This document shows positions 19,429-28,784 of a stretch of 64,000 bases of DNA, piece after piece (positions within the stretch are counted from its first letter, which is position 1; each line of letters starts with the position of its first letter). Source of the DNA: Pseudomonas putida. Its GTDB lineage: Bacteria; Pseudomonadota; Gammaproteobacteria; Pseudomonadales; Pseudomonadaceae. Below the pieces are notes generated by a model that worked only from the letters and a program-made list of their open reading frames with translations, was not told where the DNA came from and did not search any database. The stretch is from contig NZ_JANHKS010000016.1 of NCBI RefSeq assembly GCF_028682175.1, positions 1 through 64,000 of the forward strand. The letters run 5' to 3'. A program made the translations under genes and the position numbers.

Positions 19429-20793
19429 TCACTTACTCAACTCAGCCAGGGTCAGATCCAGGCATTTGCGTGCCTTTTCCACCAGCTCATCGATCTCGGC
19501 AAAGCTGATGACCAGCGGTGGCGAGATAATCATGGTGTCGCCCACTGCCCGCATGATCAGCCCGTTATTGAAGCAGAAGTTGCGGCAGATCATGCCTACA
19601 CCAAGACCCTCGTAACGCTTGCGAGTTGCCTTGTCCTTGACCAGCTCGATGGCCCCGAGCAAACCGACGCCACGCACCTCACCCACCAGCGGATGATCGT
19701 TCAACTCGCGCAAACGCTTCTGCAAGTATGGTGCCGTTTCCGACTTGACCCGCTCCACGATCCTCTCGTCGCGCAGGATGCGAATGTTTTCCAGACCCAC
19801 CGCTGCCGCCACCGGGTGCCCCGAGTAGGTGAAGCCGTGGTTGAAGTCCCCGCCCTCGTTCAGCACCTTGACCACTTCATCGCGCACGATGACGCCGCCC
19901 ATGGGGATGTAGCCGGAGGTCAGGCCCTTGGCGATGGTCATCAGGTCAGGTTTGAGATCGAAGAAATCGCTACCGAACCACTCACCGGTGCGGCCAAAAC
20001 CACAGATCACCTCATCGGCCACGAACAGGATGTCGTACTTGGCCAGGATCTCCTTGATCTTCGGCCAGTAGGTGGCTGGCGGTACGATCACGCCGCCTGC
20101 ACCCTGGATCGGCTCGGCGATGAATGCACCGACGTTGTCTTCGCCGACTTCGAGAATTTTCTTTTCCAGTTGCTCGGCAGCCCAGACGCCGAACTCATCC
20201 GGGGTCATGTCGCCGCCTTCATCGAACCAGTAAGGCTGCGGGATATGAACGATGCCGGGAATCGGCAGATCGCCCTGCTCATGCATGTACGTCATGCCAC
20301 CCAGGCTCGCGCCCGCCACGGTGGAGCCGTGGTAGCCGTTCATGCGGCTGATGATGGTTTTCTTCGAAGGCTTGCCCTTCACCGCCCAGTAGTGACGAAC
20401 CATGCGCAGCACGGTGTCGTTACCTTCGGAGCCGGAACCAGTGAAGAACACGTGGTTCATGCCTTCTGGGGCGATGTCGGCAATCGCCTTGGCCAACTGC
20501 AATGCAGGCGGGTGGGCGGTCTGGAAGAACAGGTTGTAATAAGGCAGCTCGCGCATCTGCTTGCTGGCGGCGTCCGCCAGTTCGTCGCGGCCATAGCCCA
20601 CGGCCACGCACCACAGGCCGGCCATGCCGTCGAGGATCTTGTTGCCTTCGCTGTCCCAGAGATAAACGCCCTTGGCGTTGGTGATGATGCGCGGGCCTTT
20701 CTCTTTAAGCTGTTTGAAGTCGCTGAATGGCGCCAGGTGATGGTCGCTGCTGAGGGCTTGCCATTCGCGGGTCTGCGGGTTGTTGGAACTCAT
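19429..20793 (-). CDS. spuC: Putrescine-pyruvate (polyamine) aminotransferase
   Basis: A 454-residue class III, PLP-dependent aminotransferase. SpuC moves the amino group of putrescine to pyruvate, giving 4-aminobutanal and alanine on the way to GABA. Motifs are the cofactor-phosphate segment FFTGSGSEGNDT, the aromatic-stacking MNGYHGST, the Asp in FVADEVICGFGRTG and the Schiff-base Lys in MTIAKGLTSGYIPMGG. The ATG at 20793 (MSSNNPQTREW) has GGAG six bases upstream; an ATG four codons earlier is less likely. It follows spuB by 72 bases. Confidence 0.95.
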   Translation of the reverse strand: MSSNNPQTREWQALSSDHHLAPFSDFKQLKEKGPRIITNAKGVYLWDSEGNKILDGMAGLWCVAVGYGRDELADAASKQMRELPYYNLFFQTAHPPALQLAKAIADIAPEGMNHVFFTGSGSEGNDTVLRMVRHYWAVKGKPSKKTIISRMNGYHGSTVAGASLGGMTYMHEQGDLPIPGIVHIPQPYWFDEGGDMTPDEFGVWAAEQLEKKILEVGEDNVGAFIAEPIQGAGGVIVPPATYWPKIKEILAKYDILFVADEVICGFGRTGEWFGSDFFDLKPDLMTIAKGLTSGYIPMGGVIVRDEVVKVLNEGGDFNHGFTYSGHPVAAAVGLENIRILRDERIVERVKSETAPYLQKRLRELNDHPLVGEVRGVGLLGAIELVKDKATRKRYEGLGVGMICRNFCFNNGLIMRAVGDTMIISPPLVISFAEIDELVEKARKCLDLTLAELSK

Positions 20794-20865
20794 GAACCAC
20801 TCCATTAGCTGTGTATCGCGTGTCGGCGCCGCTGGCCCGCGAAGGCCGGGCGGCGCCTGTGATCT

Positions 20866-22224
20866 TCAGACGGCGAAGAGCAGGAATTCCCGCTCCCACG
20901 AACTGATCACACGCTTGAAGTTTTCGTGCTCGGCGCGCTTGACCGCGACGTAGCCGGTGACAAATGTCTTGCCCAGGTATTTCTCGACGGTCTTGCTGTT
21001 TTCCATCCGCTCCAGCGCGTCCTCGATGGTCAGCGGCAGGCGCAGGTTGCGGCGCTCATAACCGCGACCCACGACTGGCGCGCTCGGATTCAAACCCTCG
21101 ACCATGCCGATATAGCCGCACAGCAGGCTCGCGGCGATGGCCAGGTACGGGTTGGCATCGGCGCCCGGCAGACGGTTCTCGACGCGGCGGTTCTGCGGGC
21201 CGGCATCCGGTACGCGCAGGCCGACCGTGCGGTTTTCCTCGCCCCACTCCACGTTCACCGGCGCCGAGGTATCGGGCAGGAAGCGGCGGAACGAGTTGAC
21301 GTTCGGCGCGAACAGCGGCAACAGCTCGGGGATCAGCTTCTGCAAGCCACCGATGTGGTGCAGGAACAGCTGGCTCATGGTCCCGTCTTCATTGGAGAAG
21401 ATGTTCTTGCCGGTCTCCATGTCGACGATACTCTGGTGCAGGTGCATCGCACTGCCAGGCTCGCCGGTCATGGGCTTGGCCATGAAGGTGGCGGCCACGT
21501 CGTGCTTGAGCGCGGCTTCACGCATGGTGCGCTTGAACACCAGGATCTGGTCGGCCAGTGATAGCGCATCGCCGTGACGGAAGTTGATTTCCATCTGCGC
21601 GGTGCCGTCTTCGTGAATCAGTGTGTCCAGGTCCAGGTGCTGCAATTCGCACCAGTCGTAGACATCTTCGAACAGCGGGTCGAATTCGTTGGCCGCCTCG
21701 ATGGAGAACGACTGGCGACCGGTTTCCGGGCGGCCCGAACGGCCAACCGGTGGCTGCAGCGGGTAGTCGGGGTCTTCGCTGCGCTTGGTCAGGTAGAACT
21801 CCATCTCCGGCGCCACGATCGGCTTCCAGCCACGGTCTGCATAGAGTTGCAGCACTTTCTTCAATACGTTGCGCGGCGACAGCTCGATAGGGTTGCCTTG
21901 CTTGTCGTAGGTGTCGTGAATCACCTGCGCGGTAGGCTCGATGGCCCAGGGCACCAGATACACCGCGTTCTGGTCAGGACGGCAGAACATGTCGATGTCT
22001 GCGGCGTCCAGCAACTCGTAGTAGATGTCGTCTTCGACGTAATCGCCGGTCACGGTCTGCAGCAATACGCTCTCCGGCAAGCGCATGCCCTTTTCGGCAA
22101 TGAACTTGTTGGTCGGAGCGATCTTGCCGCGGGTGATACCGGTAAGGTCGGCGATCAGGCACTCGACTTCGGTAATCCTGTGTTCTTTCAACCAATCGGT
22201 GAGCTGGTCGAGGTTGGTACTCAT
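20866..22224 (-). CDS. spuB: Glutamine synthetase-like gamma-glutamylpolyamine synthetase SpuB
   Basis: A 452-residue member of the glutamine synthetase family that joins glutamate to polyamines using ATP instead of to ammonia. The metal-binding beta-grasp/catalytic segments are IVAPEMEFYLTKR, EDGTAQMEINFRHGDAL, the flap-region GSAMHLHQSIVD, and RVENRLPGADANPYLAIAAS near the C-terminus. It is paralogous to SpuI (23339), which is transcribed the other way. It lies between spuA and spuC as in P. aeruginosa. A regulatory adenylylation tyrosine loop as in GlnA is not evident. Confidence 0.93.
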   Translation of the reverse strand: MSTNLDQLTDWLKEHRITEVECLIADLTGITRGKIAPTNKFIAEKGMRLPESVLLQTVTGDYVEDDIYYELLDAADIDMFCRPDQNAVYLVPWAIEPTAQVIHDTYDKQGNPIELSPRNVLKKVLQLYADRGWKPIVAPEMEFYLTKRSEDPDYPLQPPVGRSGRPETGRQSFSIEAANEFDPLFEDVYDWCELQHLDLDTLIHEDGTAQMEINFRHGDALSLADQILVFKRTMREAALKHDVAATFMAKPMTGEPGSAMHLHQSIVDMETGKNIFSNEDGTMSQLFLHHIGGLQKLIPELLPLFAPNVNSFRRFLPDTSAPVNVEWGEENRTVGLRVPDAGPQNRRVENRLPGADANPYLAIAASLLCGYIGMVEGLNPSAPVVGRGYERRNLRLPLTIEDALERMENSKTVEKYLGKTFVTGYVAVKRAEHENFKRVISSWEREFLLFAV

Positions 22225-22266
22225 AAATACCTCAGGGGTTTCAGTTCCTGGTCGTCGTCATGGCGA

Positions 22267-23061
22267 TCAGGCGTTCTTTGACGCTTGCGCGTCGCGTTGT
22301 ATCGCACGCTTTCGACAGGCATCGCCAAATGCCTGCAGGATTGAAAGATAGTCCGGGTTCTGCGTGACCTGCCACTCCGGGTGCCATTGAACGCCCAGTG
22401 CAAACACGTCAGATGAAGCAAAAGCCGCGCCCGCAGGAACGGAGATCGCTTCGATCAAGCCATCCGGGGCTTTCGCCTCGACTCGCAGACCAGGTGCAAG
22501 ACGCTCGATGCCCTGTCCATGAATTGAATTGACACGAATTTCTTCACCCAGCCCCAGACCCGCCAACAGGCCACCGGCCTCGATGTGCATCGGATGGCTC
22601 GGAGCATATTGAATTTCAACGGGTTCATTGTCCGGTTCACGATGATCCATGAACGTTCCAGTCTCGTGAACCTTCTGGTGAAGACTGCCACCAAACGCCA
22701 CATTCATCTCCTGAAAACCGCGGCAAATGCCCAAGACAGGCACGCCGGCGGCCACAGCGGCACGAATAAGGGGTAAGGTGGTGTGGTCGCGTGCAGGATC
22801 ATGAGCAGTCCCCGGCGCGCTGGCAGGACCACTATAGTGATAGGGTTCGACGTTGGATGGAGAACCGGTGAAGAGCAAGCCATCGACCGCCGCGAGTATG
22901 TCGGCAGGATCGAGCAGCTCTGCCAGTGACGGCAGAATCAGCGGCAGGCCCTTGGCAGCGACGGCAACTGCGCGGACGTATTTGTCGCCACTGATGTGAT
23001 AGGCATGCGAGCCGATTTGCTGAGTGCAGGCGGTGACGCCGATCAGCGGAAGGCGAGACAT
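22267..23061 (-). CDS. spuA: Gamma-glutamyl-GABA/polyamine hydrolase, class I glutamine amidotransferase-like
   Basis: A 264-residue PuuD-type hydrolase that should release glutamate from gamma-glutamylated intermediates. The nucleophile is Cys113 in VLGICRGFQEMNVAFGG, and the His-Glu pair is in LGVQWHPEWQ. It is the first gene of the spuA-H direction and is divergent from spuI. The start ATG follows GGGGGTC five bases upstream (ATACCGGGGGTCACATG). The 277-base intergenic region in front of it holds a candidate operator. Confidence 0.92.
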   Translation of the reverse strand: MSRLPLIGVTACTQQIGSHAYHISGDKYVRAVAVAAKGLPLILPSLAELLDPADILAAVDGLLFTGSPSNVEPYHYSGPASAPGTAHDPARDHTTLPLIRAAVAAGVPVLGICRGFQEMNVAFGGSLHQKVHETGTFMDHREPDNEPVEIQYAPSHPMHIEAGGLLAGLGLGEEIRVNSIHGQGIERLAPGLRVEAKAPDGLIEAISVPAGAAFASSDVFALGVQWHPEWQVTQNPDYLSILQAFGDACRKRAIQRDAQASKNA

Positions 23062-23197
23062 GTGACCCCCGGTATTATTGCTGTTATGGGTTGCAAACGA
23101 GCTTAGCCTTGTTCATTTTTTTACACAACAGCCCCGTAAAAAATAAAACACGCCCCGCTCAAGATCGCAGTTCCCAAGACCTCCAGCGTCCTTTTTC

Positions 23198-23244
23198 TGC
23201 CCTAAAGTGCGGCAAAAATGGCCTTGAGGCGCCGTTTTAGGGCA
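23198..23244. promoter_or_regulatory. Inverted repeat in the spuA-spuI divergent region (candidate operator)
   Basis: TGCCCTAAA at 23198-23206 and its complement TTTAGGGCA at 23236-23244 are perfect 9-base arms around GTGCGGCAAAAATGGCC. A weaker inner pair (GCGGC / GCCGT) extends the symmetry. Position between two divergent polyamine genes suggests a regulator site; no particular protein is implied by the sequence. Confidence 0.4.
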
Positions 23245-23338
23245 AAACAGGGCTCTCTTGACTTCAATCGGGCTTTCGGATTGACTGAACCCCGTAATGC
23301 TCGATGATTGATATTTTCAACAACAAAGGTGTTGCATC

Positions 23339-24715
23339 ATGTCGGTACCCCCGCGTGCCGTTCAGCTCAACGAAGCGAACGCGTTCCTTAAGGAACATCC
23401 TGAGGTTCTATACGTTGACCTTCTGATTGCAGATATGAATGGCGTGGTGCGCGGCAAGCGCATTGAACGCACCAGCCTTCATAAGGTTTACGAAAAAGGC
23501 ATCAACCTCCCAGCTTCTCTTTTCGCACTGGATATCAACGGCTCGACGGTGGAAAGCACCGGTCTTGGCCTGGACATCGGTGACGCTGACCGAATCTGTT
23601 ATCCAATCCCCGACACTCTCTGCAACGAGCCTTGGCAGAAGCGTCCTACCGCACAACTTTTGATGACCATGCACGAGCTGGAAGGCGAGCCGTTCTTCGC
23701 TGATCCACGTGAAGTGCTGCGCCAGGTGGTGACCAAGTTCGACGAACTGGGCCTGACCATCTGCGCGGCGTTCGAGCTCGAGTTCTACCTGATCGACCAG
23801 GAGAACGTGAACGGTCGTCCACAGCCGCCACGCTCGCCGATCTCCGGCAAACGTCCGCACTCGACACAGGTCTACCTGATCGACGACCTGGACGAATACG
23901 TCGACTGCCTCCAGGACATTCTGGAAGGTGCCAAGGAGCAAGGCATTCCTGCCGACGCCATCGTCAAGGAAAGTGCCCCGGCGCAGTTCGAAGTGAACCT
24001 GCATCACACCGCCGACGCGCTCAAAGCCTGCGACTACGCGGTACTGCTCAAGCGACTGATCAAGAACATCGCCTACGACCATGAAATGGATACCACCTTC
24101 ATGGCCAAGCCTTACCCAGGCCAGGCGGGCAACGGACTGCACGTTCACATCTCGATCCTGGATCGCGATGGCAAAAACATCTTCACCAGCGAGGATCCCG
24201 AGCAGAACGCCGCATTACGTCATGCGATCGGCGGTGTGCTCGAGACCCTGCCGGCGCAGATGGCGTTCCTTTGCCCGAACGTCAACTCGTATCGCCGGTT
24301 CGGTGCCCAGTTCTACGTGCCCAACTCGCCGACCTGGGGGCTGGACAACCGTACGGTCGCGGTTCGCGTGCCTACCGGTACCGCCGATGCCGTGCGTATC
24401 GAACACCGCGTCGCGGGCGCCGATGCCAACCCGTACCTGCTGATGGCGTCGGTTCTGGCCGGTATCCACCACGGCCTGACCAACAAGGTCGAGCCGACCG
24501 CGCCGGTCGAAGGCAACTCGTACGAGCAGCATGAGCAGAGCCTGCCGAACAACCTGCGCGATGCCCTGCGCGAGCTGGACGACAGCGAGATCATGGCGAA
24601 GTACATCGATCCGAAGTACATCGATATCTTCGTCGCGTGCAAGGAAAGTGAGCTGGAAGAGTTCGAACATTCCATCTCCGACCTTGAGTACAACTGGTAT
24701 CTGCATACCGTGTGA
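23339..24715 (+). CDS. spuI: Glutamine synthetase-like gamma-glutamylpolyamine synthetase SpuI
   Basis: A 458-residue paralogue of SpuB. Conserved segments are TICAAFELEFYLIDQ, KESAPAQFEVNLHHT, GNGLHVHISILD, and RIEHRVAGADANPYLLMAS. In P. aeruginosa spuI is divergent from spuA and acts in the gamma-glutamylation route of polyamine use with its own substrate range. AAAGG lies 13 bases upstream of the start. A strong terminator follows its stop codon. Confidence 0.93.
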   Translation: MSVPPRAVQLNEANAFLKEHPEVLYVDLLIADMNGVVRGKRIERTSLHKVYEKGINLPASLFALDINGSTVESTGLGLDIGDADRICYPIPDTLCNEPWQKRPTAQLLMTMHELEGEPFFADPREVLRQVVTKFDELGLTICAAFELEFYLIDQENVNGRPQPPRSPISGKRPHSTQVYLIDDLDEYVDCLQDILEGAKEQGIPADAIVKESAPAQFEVNLHHTADALKACDYAVLLKRLIKNIAYDHEMDTTFMAKPYPGQAGNGLHVHISILDRDGKNIFTSEDPEQNAALRHAIGGVLETLPAQMAFLCPNVNSYRRFGAQFYVPNSPTWGLDNRTVAVRVPTGTADAVRIEHRVAGADANPYLLMASVLAGIHHGLTNKVEPTAPVEGNSYEQHEQSLPNNLRDALRELDDSEIMAKYIDPKYIDIFVACKESELEEFEHSISDLEYNWYLHTV

Positions 24716-24734
24716 CGGTTGTGTGAAATAAAAA

Positions 24735-24775
24735 GAACGCCTCCAGCCGTTGCGGTTGGGGGCGTTTTTTATTTT
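24735..24775 (+). terminator. Rho-independent terminator of spuI
   Basis: ACGCCTCCAGCCG, loop TTG, CGGTTGGGGGCGT and six T residues, starting about 20 bases after the spuI stop codon. Two mismatch or wobble positions lie inside the stem. Confidence 0.9.
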
Positions 24776-24810
24776 AGACGCCGCAGCAGATCGTTCTGCT
24801 TTGTCTGTTC

Positions 24811-24886
24811 TGACGTCATCGCGAGCAAGCTCACTCCTACAGGAATCGGCGCGCACCTGTAGGAGTGAGCTTGCTCGCGATGACGT
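24811..24886. repeat. REP pair in outward orientation, TGTAGGAGTGAGC class
   Basis: Here the arms are reversed relative to the other copies: ACGTCATCGCGAGCAAGCTC...CTCCTACAGG, 12 bases, then CCTGTAGGAG...GCGATGACGT. The TGTAGG ends face inward rather than outward. It lies between the spuI terminator and the TetR gene. Confidence 0.82.
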
Positions 24887-24952
24887 AAGCGCAGGCGCCA
24901 CAAATCGATGCCTCGCGTACAATGCCTGCGGCCCCGATCAAGAGAGCAAGCA

Positions 24953-25594
24953 ATGACCCGCCCCGCCACACCCCGCAAACCCCGTGCACGCAGTCAGGCG
25001 CGGATCGATTCGATCCTCGATGCTGCACGCACCCTGCTGGCGTCCGATGGCGTGGCGAGCCTGTCGATCTACAGCGTGGCCGAACGCGCGGAGATACCGC
25101 CGTCATCGGTCTATCACTTCTTCGCCAGCGTCCCGGCGCTGCTGGAGGCCCTGACCGCAGACGTTCACGCAGCCTTCCGGGAAAGCCTTCAGCAGCCCAT
25201 CGATCACGCCCAGCTCGGCACCTGGCATGACCTCTCGCGCCTGGTCGAGACACGCATGCTGCACATCTACAGCATCGATGCCGCAGCCCGCCAGTTGATC
25301 CTCGCCCAGCACGGCCTGACCGAAGTCACCCAGGCCGACCGCCAGCACGACGTAGAACTGGGCAACCTGATGCATGAGCTGTTCGCCAGGCATTTCCAGT
25401 TGCCAGCCCTGCCCGACGACGTCGAGGTCTTCGCCCTGGCGCTGGAACTGGCCGACCGCGTCTACGCCCGCTCGGTGCAACTGCACAACACCATCACCCC
25501 GCGCATGGCCGAGGAAGGCCAGCGGGTGTTCGATGCGTATCTGGGGTTGTATCTGCCGCCTTTCCTGCCTAAGCGCTCACATGTCACCACGTAG
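24953..25594 (+). CDS. TetR-family transcriptional regulator
   Basis: A 213-residue one-component regulator. The N-terminal helix-turn-helix is at about residues 15-60 (IDSILDAARTLLASDGVASL, then VAERAEIPPSSVYHFFAS), followed by a helical ligand-binding domain. I chose the ATG at 24953 (MTRPATPRKPRARSQ) with AGAG nine bases upstream. In P. aeruginosa a TetR-type gene (aguR) lies near spuI and controls agmatine use, but aguBA are absent here, so I do not transfer the name. Targets could be spuI, the ssu genes or itself. Confidence 0.82.
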   Translation: MTRPATPRKPRARSQARIDSILDAARTLLASDGVASLSIYSVAERAEIPPSSVYHFFASVPALLEALTADVHAAFRESLQQPIDHAQLGTWHDLSRLVETRMLHIYSIDAAARQLILAQHGLTEVTQADRQHDVELGNLMHELFARHFQLPALPDDVEVFALALELADRVYARSVQLHNTITPRMAEEGQRVFDAYLGLYLPPFLPKRSHVTT

Positions 25595-25680
25595 CAGCAC
25601 GGCTTGCCGGCGGGAGCGGTGTATCAGGCGAATTATTCGTCGCTGACACACCGCTCCCGCCGGCAAGCCGTGCTGCTACG
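25590..25680. repeat. REP/REPIN-like palindrome, GTAGCAGCACGG class
   Basis: Arms CGTAGCAGCACGGCTTGCCG and the complement, core TCAGGCGAATTATTCGTCGC. This core is the reverse complement, with a few changes, of the core of the copy at 28785. The left arm overlaps the last codons of the TetR gene. Confidence 0.87.
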
Positions 25681-25696
25681 GGTATGTGTTGAACAT

Positions 25697-25730
25697 AAAA
25701 AACCCCGAAGGGCTCGCACCCTTCGGGGTT
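25697..25730 (-). terminator. Rho-independent terminator of the ssu operon
   Basis: On the minus strand AACCCCGAAGGG and CCCTTCGGGGTT form a 12-bp stem, followed by TTTT. It lies 17 bases beyond the ssuF stop codon. Confidence 0.92.
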
Positions 25731-25746
25731 GTTCACAACGCACCGA

Positions 25747-25962
25747 TCACAACTTGGCGATCGACACCTCGGTGGATTTCACGAAGGCGATCACTTCGCT
25801 GCCCACCACCAGTTCAAGCTCCTTCACGGAACGCGTGGTGATGACGGAAGTGACGATGCCCGATGCGGTCTGCACGTCGATTTCGGACAGTACGTCGCCG
25901 GTGACGATTTCCTTGATGGTGCCTTTGAACTGGTTACGTACGTTGATGGCTTTGATTGTCAT
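25747..25962 (-). CDS. ssuF: Molybdopterin-binding (Mop/TOBE) protein SsuF
   Basis: A 71-residue single Mop domain (MTIKAINVRNQFKGTIKEI through VIAFVKSTEVSIAKL). Such proteins bind molybdate or tungstate as oligomers. In Pseudomonas putida ssuF is the last gene of ssuEADCBF and is required for growth on some organosulfur compounds; the position directly after ssuB here matches. Its exact role in desulfonation is not known. AAGGAAG lies six bases before the start. Confidence 0.88.
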   Translation of the reverse strand: MTIKAINVRNQFKGTIKEIVTGDVLSEIDVQTASGIVTSVITTRSVKELELVVGSEVIAFVKSTEVSIAKL

Positions 25963-26013
25963 GGTATGGCTTCCTTTGTGAGATCGGTTCCGGGCGCAGT
26001 ATTGCGCCGGGAT

Positions 26014-26823
26014 TCAGTTGGCCCAGCGCAGTTGCGTGGGCAGGGGTGAAGTCGGTTCGGGTTCGGGCGGGCTACCGGGAAGCGCCAGCACGCGGTTCAA
26101 TACTTCGGTTTCCAGCGTGGCCAGGCGATGAGAGCCGCGAGCCCTGGGGCGCGCCAGATCGACCTGCAGATCCAGGCCAATACGACCCTCCTCGATCAGC
26201 AGCACGCGGTCGGCGATGGCCACCGCTTCGCTGACGTCGTGGGTCACCAGCAGCACGGTGAAGCCATGCTTCTGCCACAGGCGTTCGATCAGTTGCTGCA
26301 TCTCGATACGGGTCAGGGCATCCAGCGCCCCGAGGGGCTCGTCCAGCAGCAACAGGCGCGGCTGGTGGATCAACGCCCGGGCCAGCGCCACACGCTGCTT
26401 CTGCCCACCGGACAGCGCAGCGGGCCACTCCTCGGCGCGCTCGGCCAGGCCCACGGCGTCCAGCGCCTCCAGGGCCTTGCCGCGCCAGTCGCCACTGAGG
26501 CCCAGGCCTACGTTGTCGATGATCTTTTTCCACGGCAGCAGGCGCGCTTCCTGAAACATCAGGCGGGTGTCTTCCCGCGCATCGGCCAGCGACGCCGTGC
26601 CAGCCAGCAGTTGCCCCGCCGAAGGCTTGTCCAGCCCTGCGAGCAAGCGCAACAGAGTACTTTTGCCGCATCCGCTGCGGCCCACCACGGCCACGAACTG
26701 GCCGGCCGGAATGTGCAGGTCGATGTCCTTGAGGACTTCCCGTGAGCCGAAGGTCTTCTTCAGCTTGCGGACCTGCAGCGGAATGCCGCGCAGCAGGTTT
26801 GCCGGTTGTTGAAGGTTGCTCAT
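26014..26823 (-). CDS. ssuB: Aliphatic sulfonate ABC transporter ATP-binding protein
   Basis: A 269-residue ATPase. Walker A is [18 protein letters not shown] (about residues 43-60), the signature is [18 protein letters not shown], Walker [15 protein letters not shown], and the switch His is in [10 protein letters not shown]. It overlaps ssuC by four bases and is followed by ssuF. The C-terminal extension rich in Pro and Glu is typical of Pseudomonas SsuB. Confidence 0.93.
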   Translation of the reverse strand: MSNLQQPANLLRGIPLQVRKLKKTFGSREVLKDIDLHIPAGQFVAVVGRSGCGKSTLLRLLAGLDKPSAGQLLAGTASLADAREDTRLMFQEARLLPWKKIIDNVGLGLSGDWRGKALEALDAVGLAERAEEWPAALSGGQKQRVALARALIHQPRLLLLDEPLGALDALTRIEMQQLIERLWQKHGFTVLLVTHDVSEAVAIADRVLLIEEGRIGLDLQVDLARPRARGSHRLATLETEVLNRVLALPGSPPEPEPTSPLPTQLRWAN

Positions 26824-27608
26824 CGTGCACCACCCTTAGCCACTTGATACGCCGGGTGCCAACGCAGGCAGACCCGCTCCAGACCACGCGCCGCGAGGTC
26901 TGCCAGTTTGCCGAGGACGGCGTACAGAACGATGGCCAGTACCACCACGTCGGTCTGCAGGAATTCGCGGGCGTTCATCGCCAGATAACCGATACCCGAG
27001 CTTGCCGAGATGGTTTCGGCGACGATCAGCGTCAGCCACATGAAGCCCAGGGCAAAGCGCACGCCGACCAGGATCGAAGGCATCGCCCCCGGCAGGATCA
27101 CATGACGGAACAGCGAGAAACCGGACAGCCCGTAGCTGCGGGACATTTCCACCAGGGTCGGATCAATGTTGCGAATGCCGTGGTAGGTGTTCAGGTAGAT
27201 CGGGAACAGGGTGCCGAGGGCCACCAGGAAAATCTTTGCGCTCTCGTCGATGCCGAACCACAGGATCACCAGCGGAATCAGCGCCAGGTGCGGCACGTTG
27301 CGGATCATCTGCACCGAGCTGTCCAGCAGGCGCTCGCCCCATTTGGACAAGCCGGTGATGAACCCCAGGGTCAGGCCGATGCTGCCACCGATGGCAAAGC
27401 CGATCGCTGCGCGCCAGCCGCTGATCGCCAGGTGGGTCCAGATCTCGCCGCTGCGCACCAGGGTCACGCCAGCTTCAATCACCGCACTGGGCGCCGGCAG
27501 GATGCGCGTTGACAGCCAGCCGGCGCTCACCGCCAGTTGCCAGATAGCCAGCAACAGGACGGGGAGCAGCCAGGGCGCCAGTCGGTGAGTGATTTTTTCC
27601 ACGCTCAT
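26820..27608 (-). CDS. ssuC: Aliphatic sulfonate ABC transporter permease
   Basis: A 262-residue permease with about six membrane helices of the NitT/TauT/SsuC type. The EAA-like loop is [27 protein letters not shown] in outline, with [18 protein letters not shown] before it. Only 27 bases separate its start from the end of ssuA. In the usual Pseudomonas order ssuD lies between ssuA and ssuC, so the direct ssuA-ssuC junction is notable. Confidence 0.92.
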   Translation of the reverse strand: MSVEKITHRLAPWLLPVLLLAIWQLAVSAGWLSTRILPAPSAVIEAGVTLVRSGEIWTHLAISGWRAAIGFAIGGSIGLTLGFITGLSKWGERLLDSSVQMIRNVPHLALIPLVILWFGIDESAKIFLVALGTLFPIYLNTYHGIRNIDPTLVEMSRSYGLSGFSLFRHVILPGAMPSILVGVRFALGFMWLTLIVAETISASSGIGYLAMNAREFLQTDVVVLAIVLYAVLGKLADLAARGLERVCLRWHPAYQVAKGGAR

Positions 27609-27635
27609 GGAGTTGTCTCCTCTTAATGCCAGGGC

Positions 27636-28601
27636 TTACTGTGCTTTCGCGACAGCAGCGGGTGGCGTCCAGATCACATCGGCGATGCTGAGCGGTTTGG
27701 GGATCAACTTCAGTTGGTAGAAGGTGTCGGCGATTTTCTGTTGCGCGGCGATGGTTTCAGGGGTGATGAACAGCGCCCCGTAGCCCTGGCGCTTGACCGA
27801 GGTCCTGGTGATGTTTTCCGGCAGGCCCAGCAGCGGCGCAACCTGTTTGGTGACTTCATCCGGGTTGGCCTTGGACCATTCGCCCACGGCGCGCACTTCT
27901 TCGATCAGCGTCTGGATCACTTTCGGATGCTGTTGCGCGTAGGGTTTGGTCGCCAGGTAGAACTGGTTGTTGTCGACGATGCCTTTGCCGTCACGCAGGG
28001 TCTTGGCCTGCAACTGTTGTTCGGCGGCGGCCTGGTACGGGTCCCAGATCACCCAGGCATCGACGCTGCCACGCTCGAAGGCGGCGCGGGCATCGGCGGG
28101 CGGCAGGAATACGGTCTGGATGTCGCTGTATTTGAGGCCGGCCTCTTCCAGGGCCCGCACCAGCAGATAGTGGACGTTGGAGCCTTTGTTGAGGGCGACT
28201 TTCTTGCCCTTGAGGTCCTTGACCGAGGTAATGGGCGAATCCTTGGGCACCAGAATCGCTTCGCTGGTCGGCGCTGGCGGCTCGGAAGCCACATAGAGCA
28301 GATCGGCGCCAGCGGCCTGGGCAAACACGGGCGGGGTTTCGCCGGTCACGCCGAAATCGATGGAGCCCACGTTCAGGCCTTCGAGCAGTTGCGGGCCGCC
28401 GGGGAATTCGGTCCATTGCACTTGCACGCCCTGGTCTGCGAGTTTCTTCTCAAGCGACCCCTTGGCCTTGAGCAGCACCAGCGTGCCGTACTTCTGGTAA
28501 CCGATGCGCAGGGTATCGGCCTGGGCTTGAGTGAGAACACCGAAGGACACCGCCGCAGCAAACAGAGCGACCAGGCCTCGACGCAAAATAACTGTGCTCA
28601 T
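27636..28601 (-). CDS. ssuA: Aliphatic sulfonate-binding periplasmic protein
   Basis: A 321-residue binding protein with a signal peptide (MSTVILRRGLVALFAAAVSF then GVLTQAQA). Characteristic phrases are LRIGYQKYGTLVLLKAKGSLE, VGSIDFGVTGETPPVFAQAAG, KVALNKGSNVHYLLVRALE and VDAWVIWDPYQAAAEQQ. It delivers alkanesulfonates to SsuBC. The 352 bases upstream hold a REP element and the lsfA terminator but no ssuE or ssuD. GGAG lies nine bases upstream of the start. Confidence 0.93.
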   Translation of the reverse strand: MSTVILRRGLVALFAAAVSFGVLTQAQADTLRIGYQKYGTLVLLKAKGSLEKKLADQGVQVQWTEFPGGPQLLEGLNVGSIDFGVTGETPPVFAQAAGADLLYVASEPPAPTSEAILVPKDSPITSVKDLKGKKVALNKGSNVHYLLVRALEEAGLKYSDIQTVFLPPADARAAFERGSVDAWVIWDPYQAAAEQQLQAKTLRDGKGIVDNNQFYLATKPYAQQHPKVIQTLIEEVRAVGEWSKANPDEVTKQVAPLLGLPENITRTSVKRQGYGALFITPETIAAQQKIADTFYQLKLIPKPLSIADVIWTPPAAVAKAQ

Positions 28602-28784
28602 GGCACGCTCCTTTGCTGTAGCAATTTATGGTTGCACCTGCTTGGCCGATGGCGGACGAGTAAGGCGTCATGGGGATTCATTGCCGGCGCACTGGCCGGG
28701 ACGGAGAGACCTTAACAGGGGCTTTTTATTCTTTAAAATCATATTTATTCATTTGGTTAGCACTGGATTGAATATATGAAGTTA

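Noticed and set aside
24953..25594. Naming the TetR gene aguR
   Set aside because: Position near spuI matches P. aeruginosa, but aguBA are absent and no specific sequence mark supports it.
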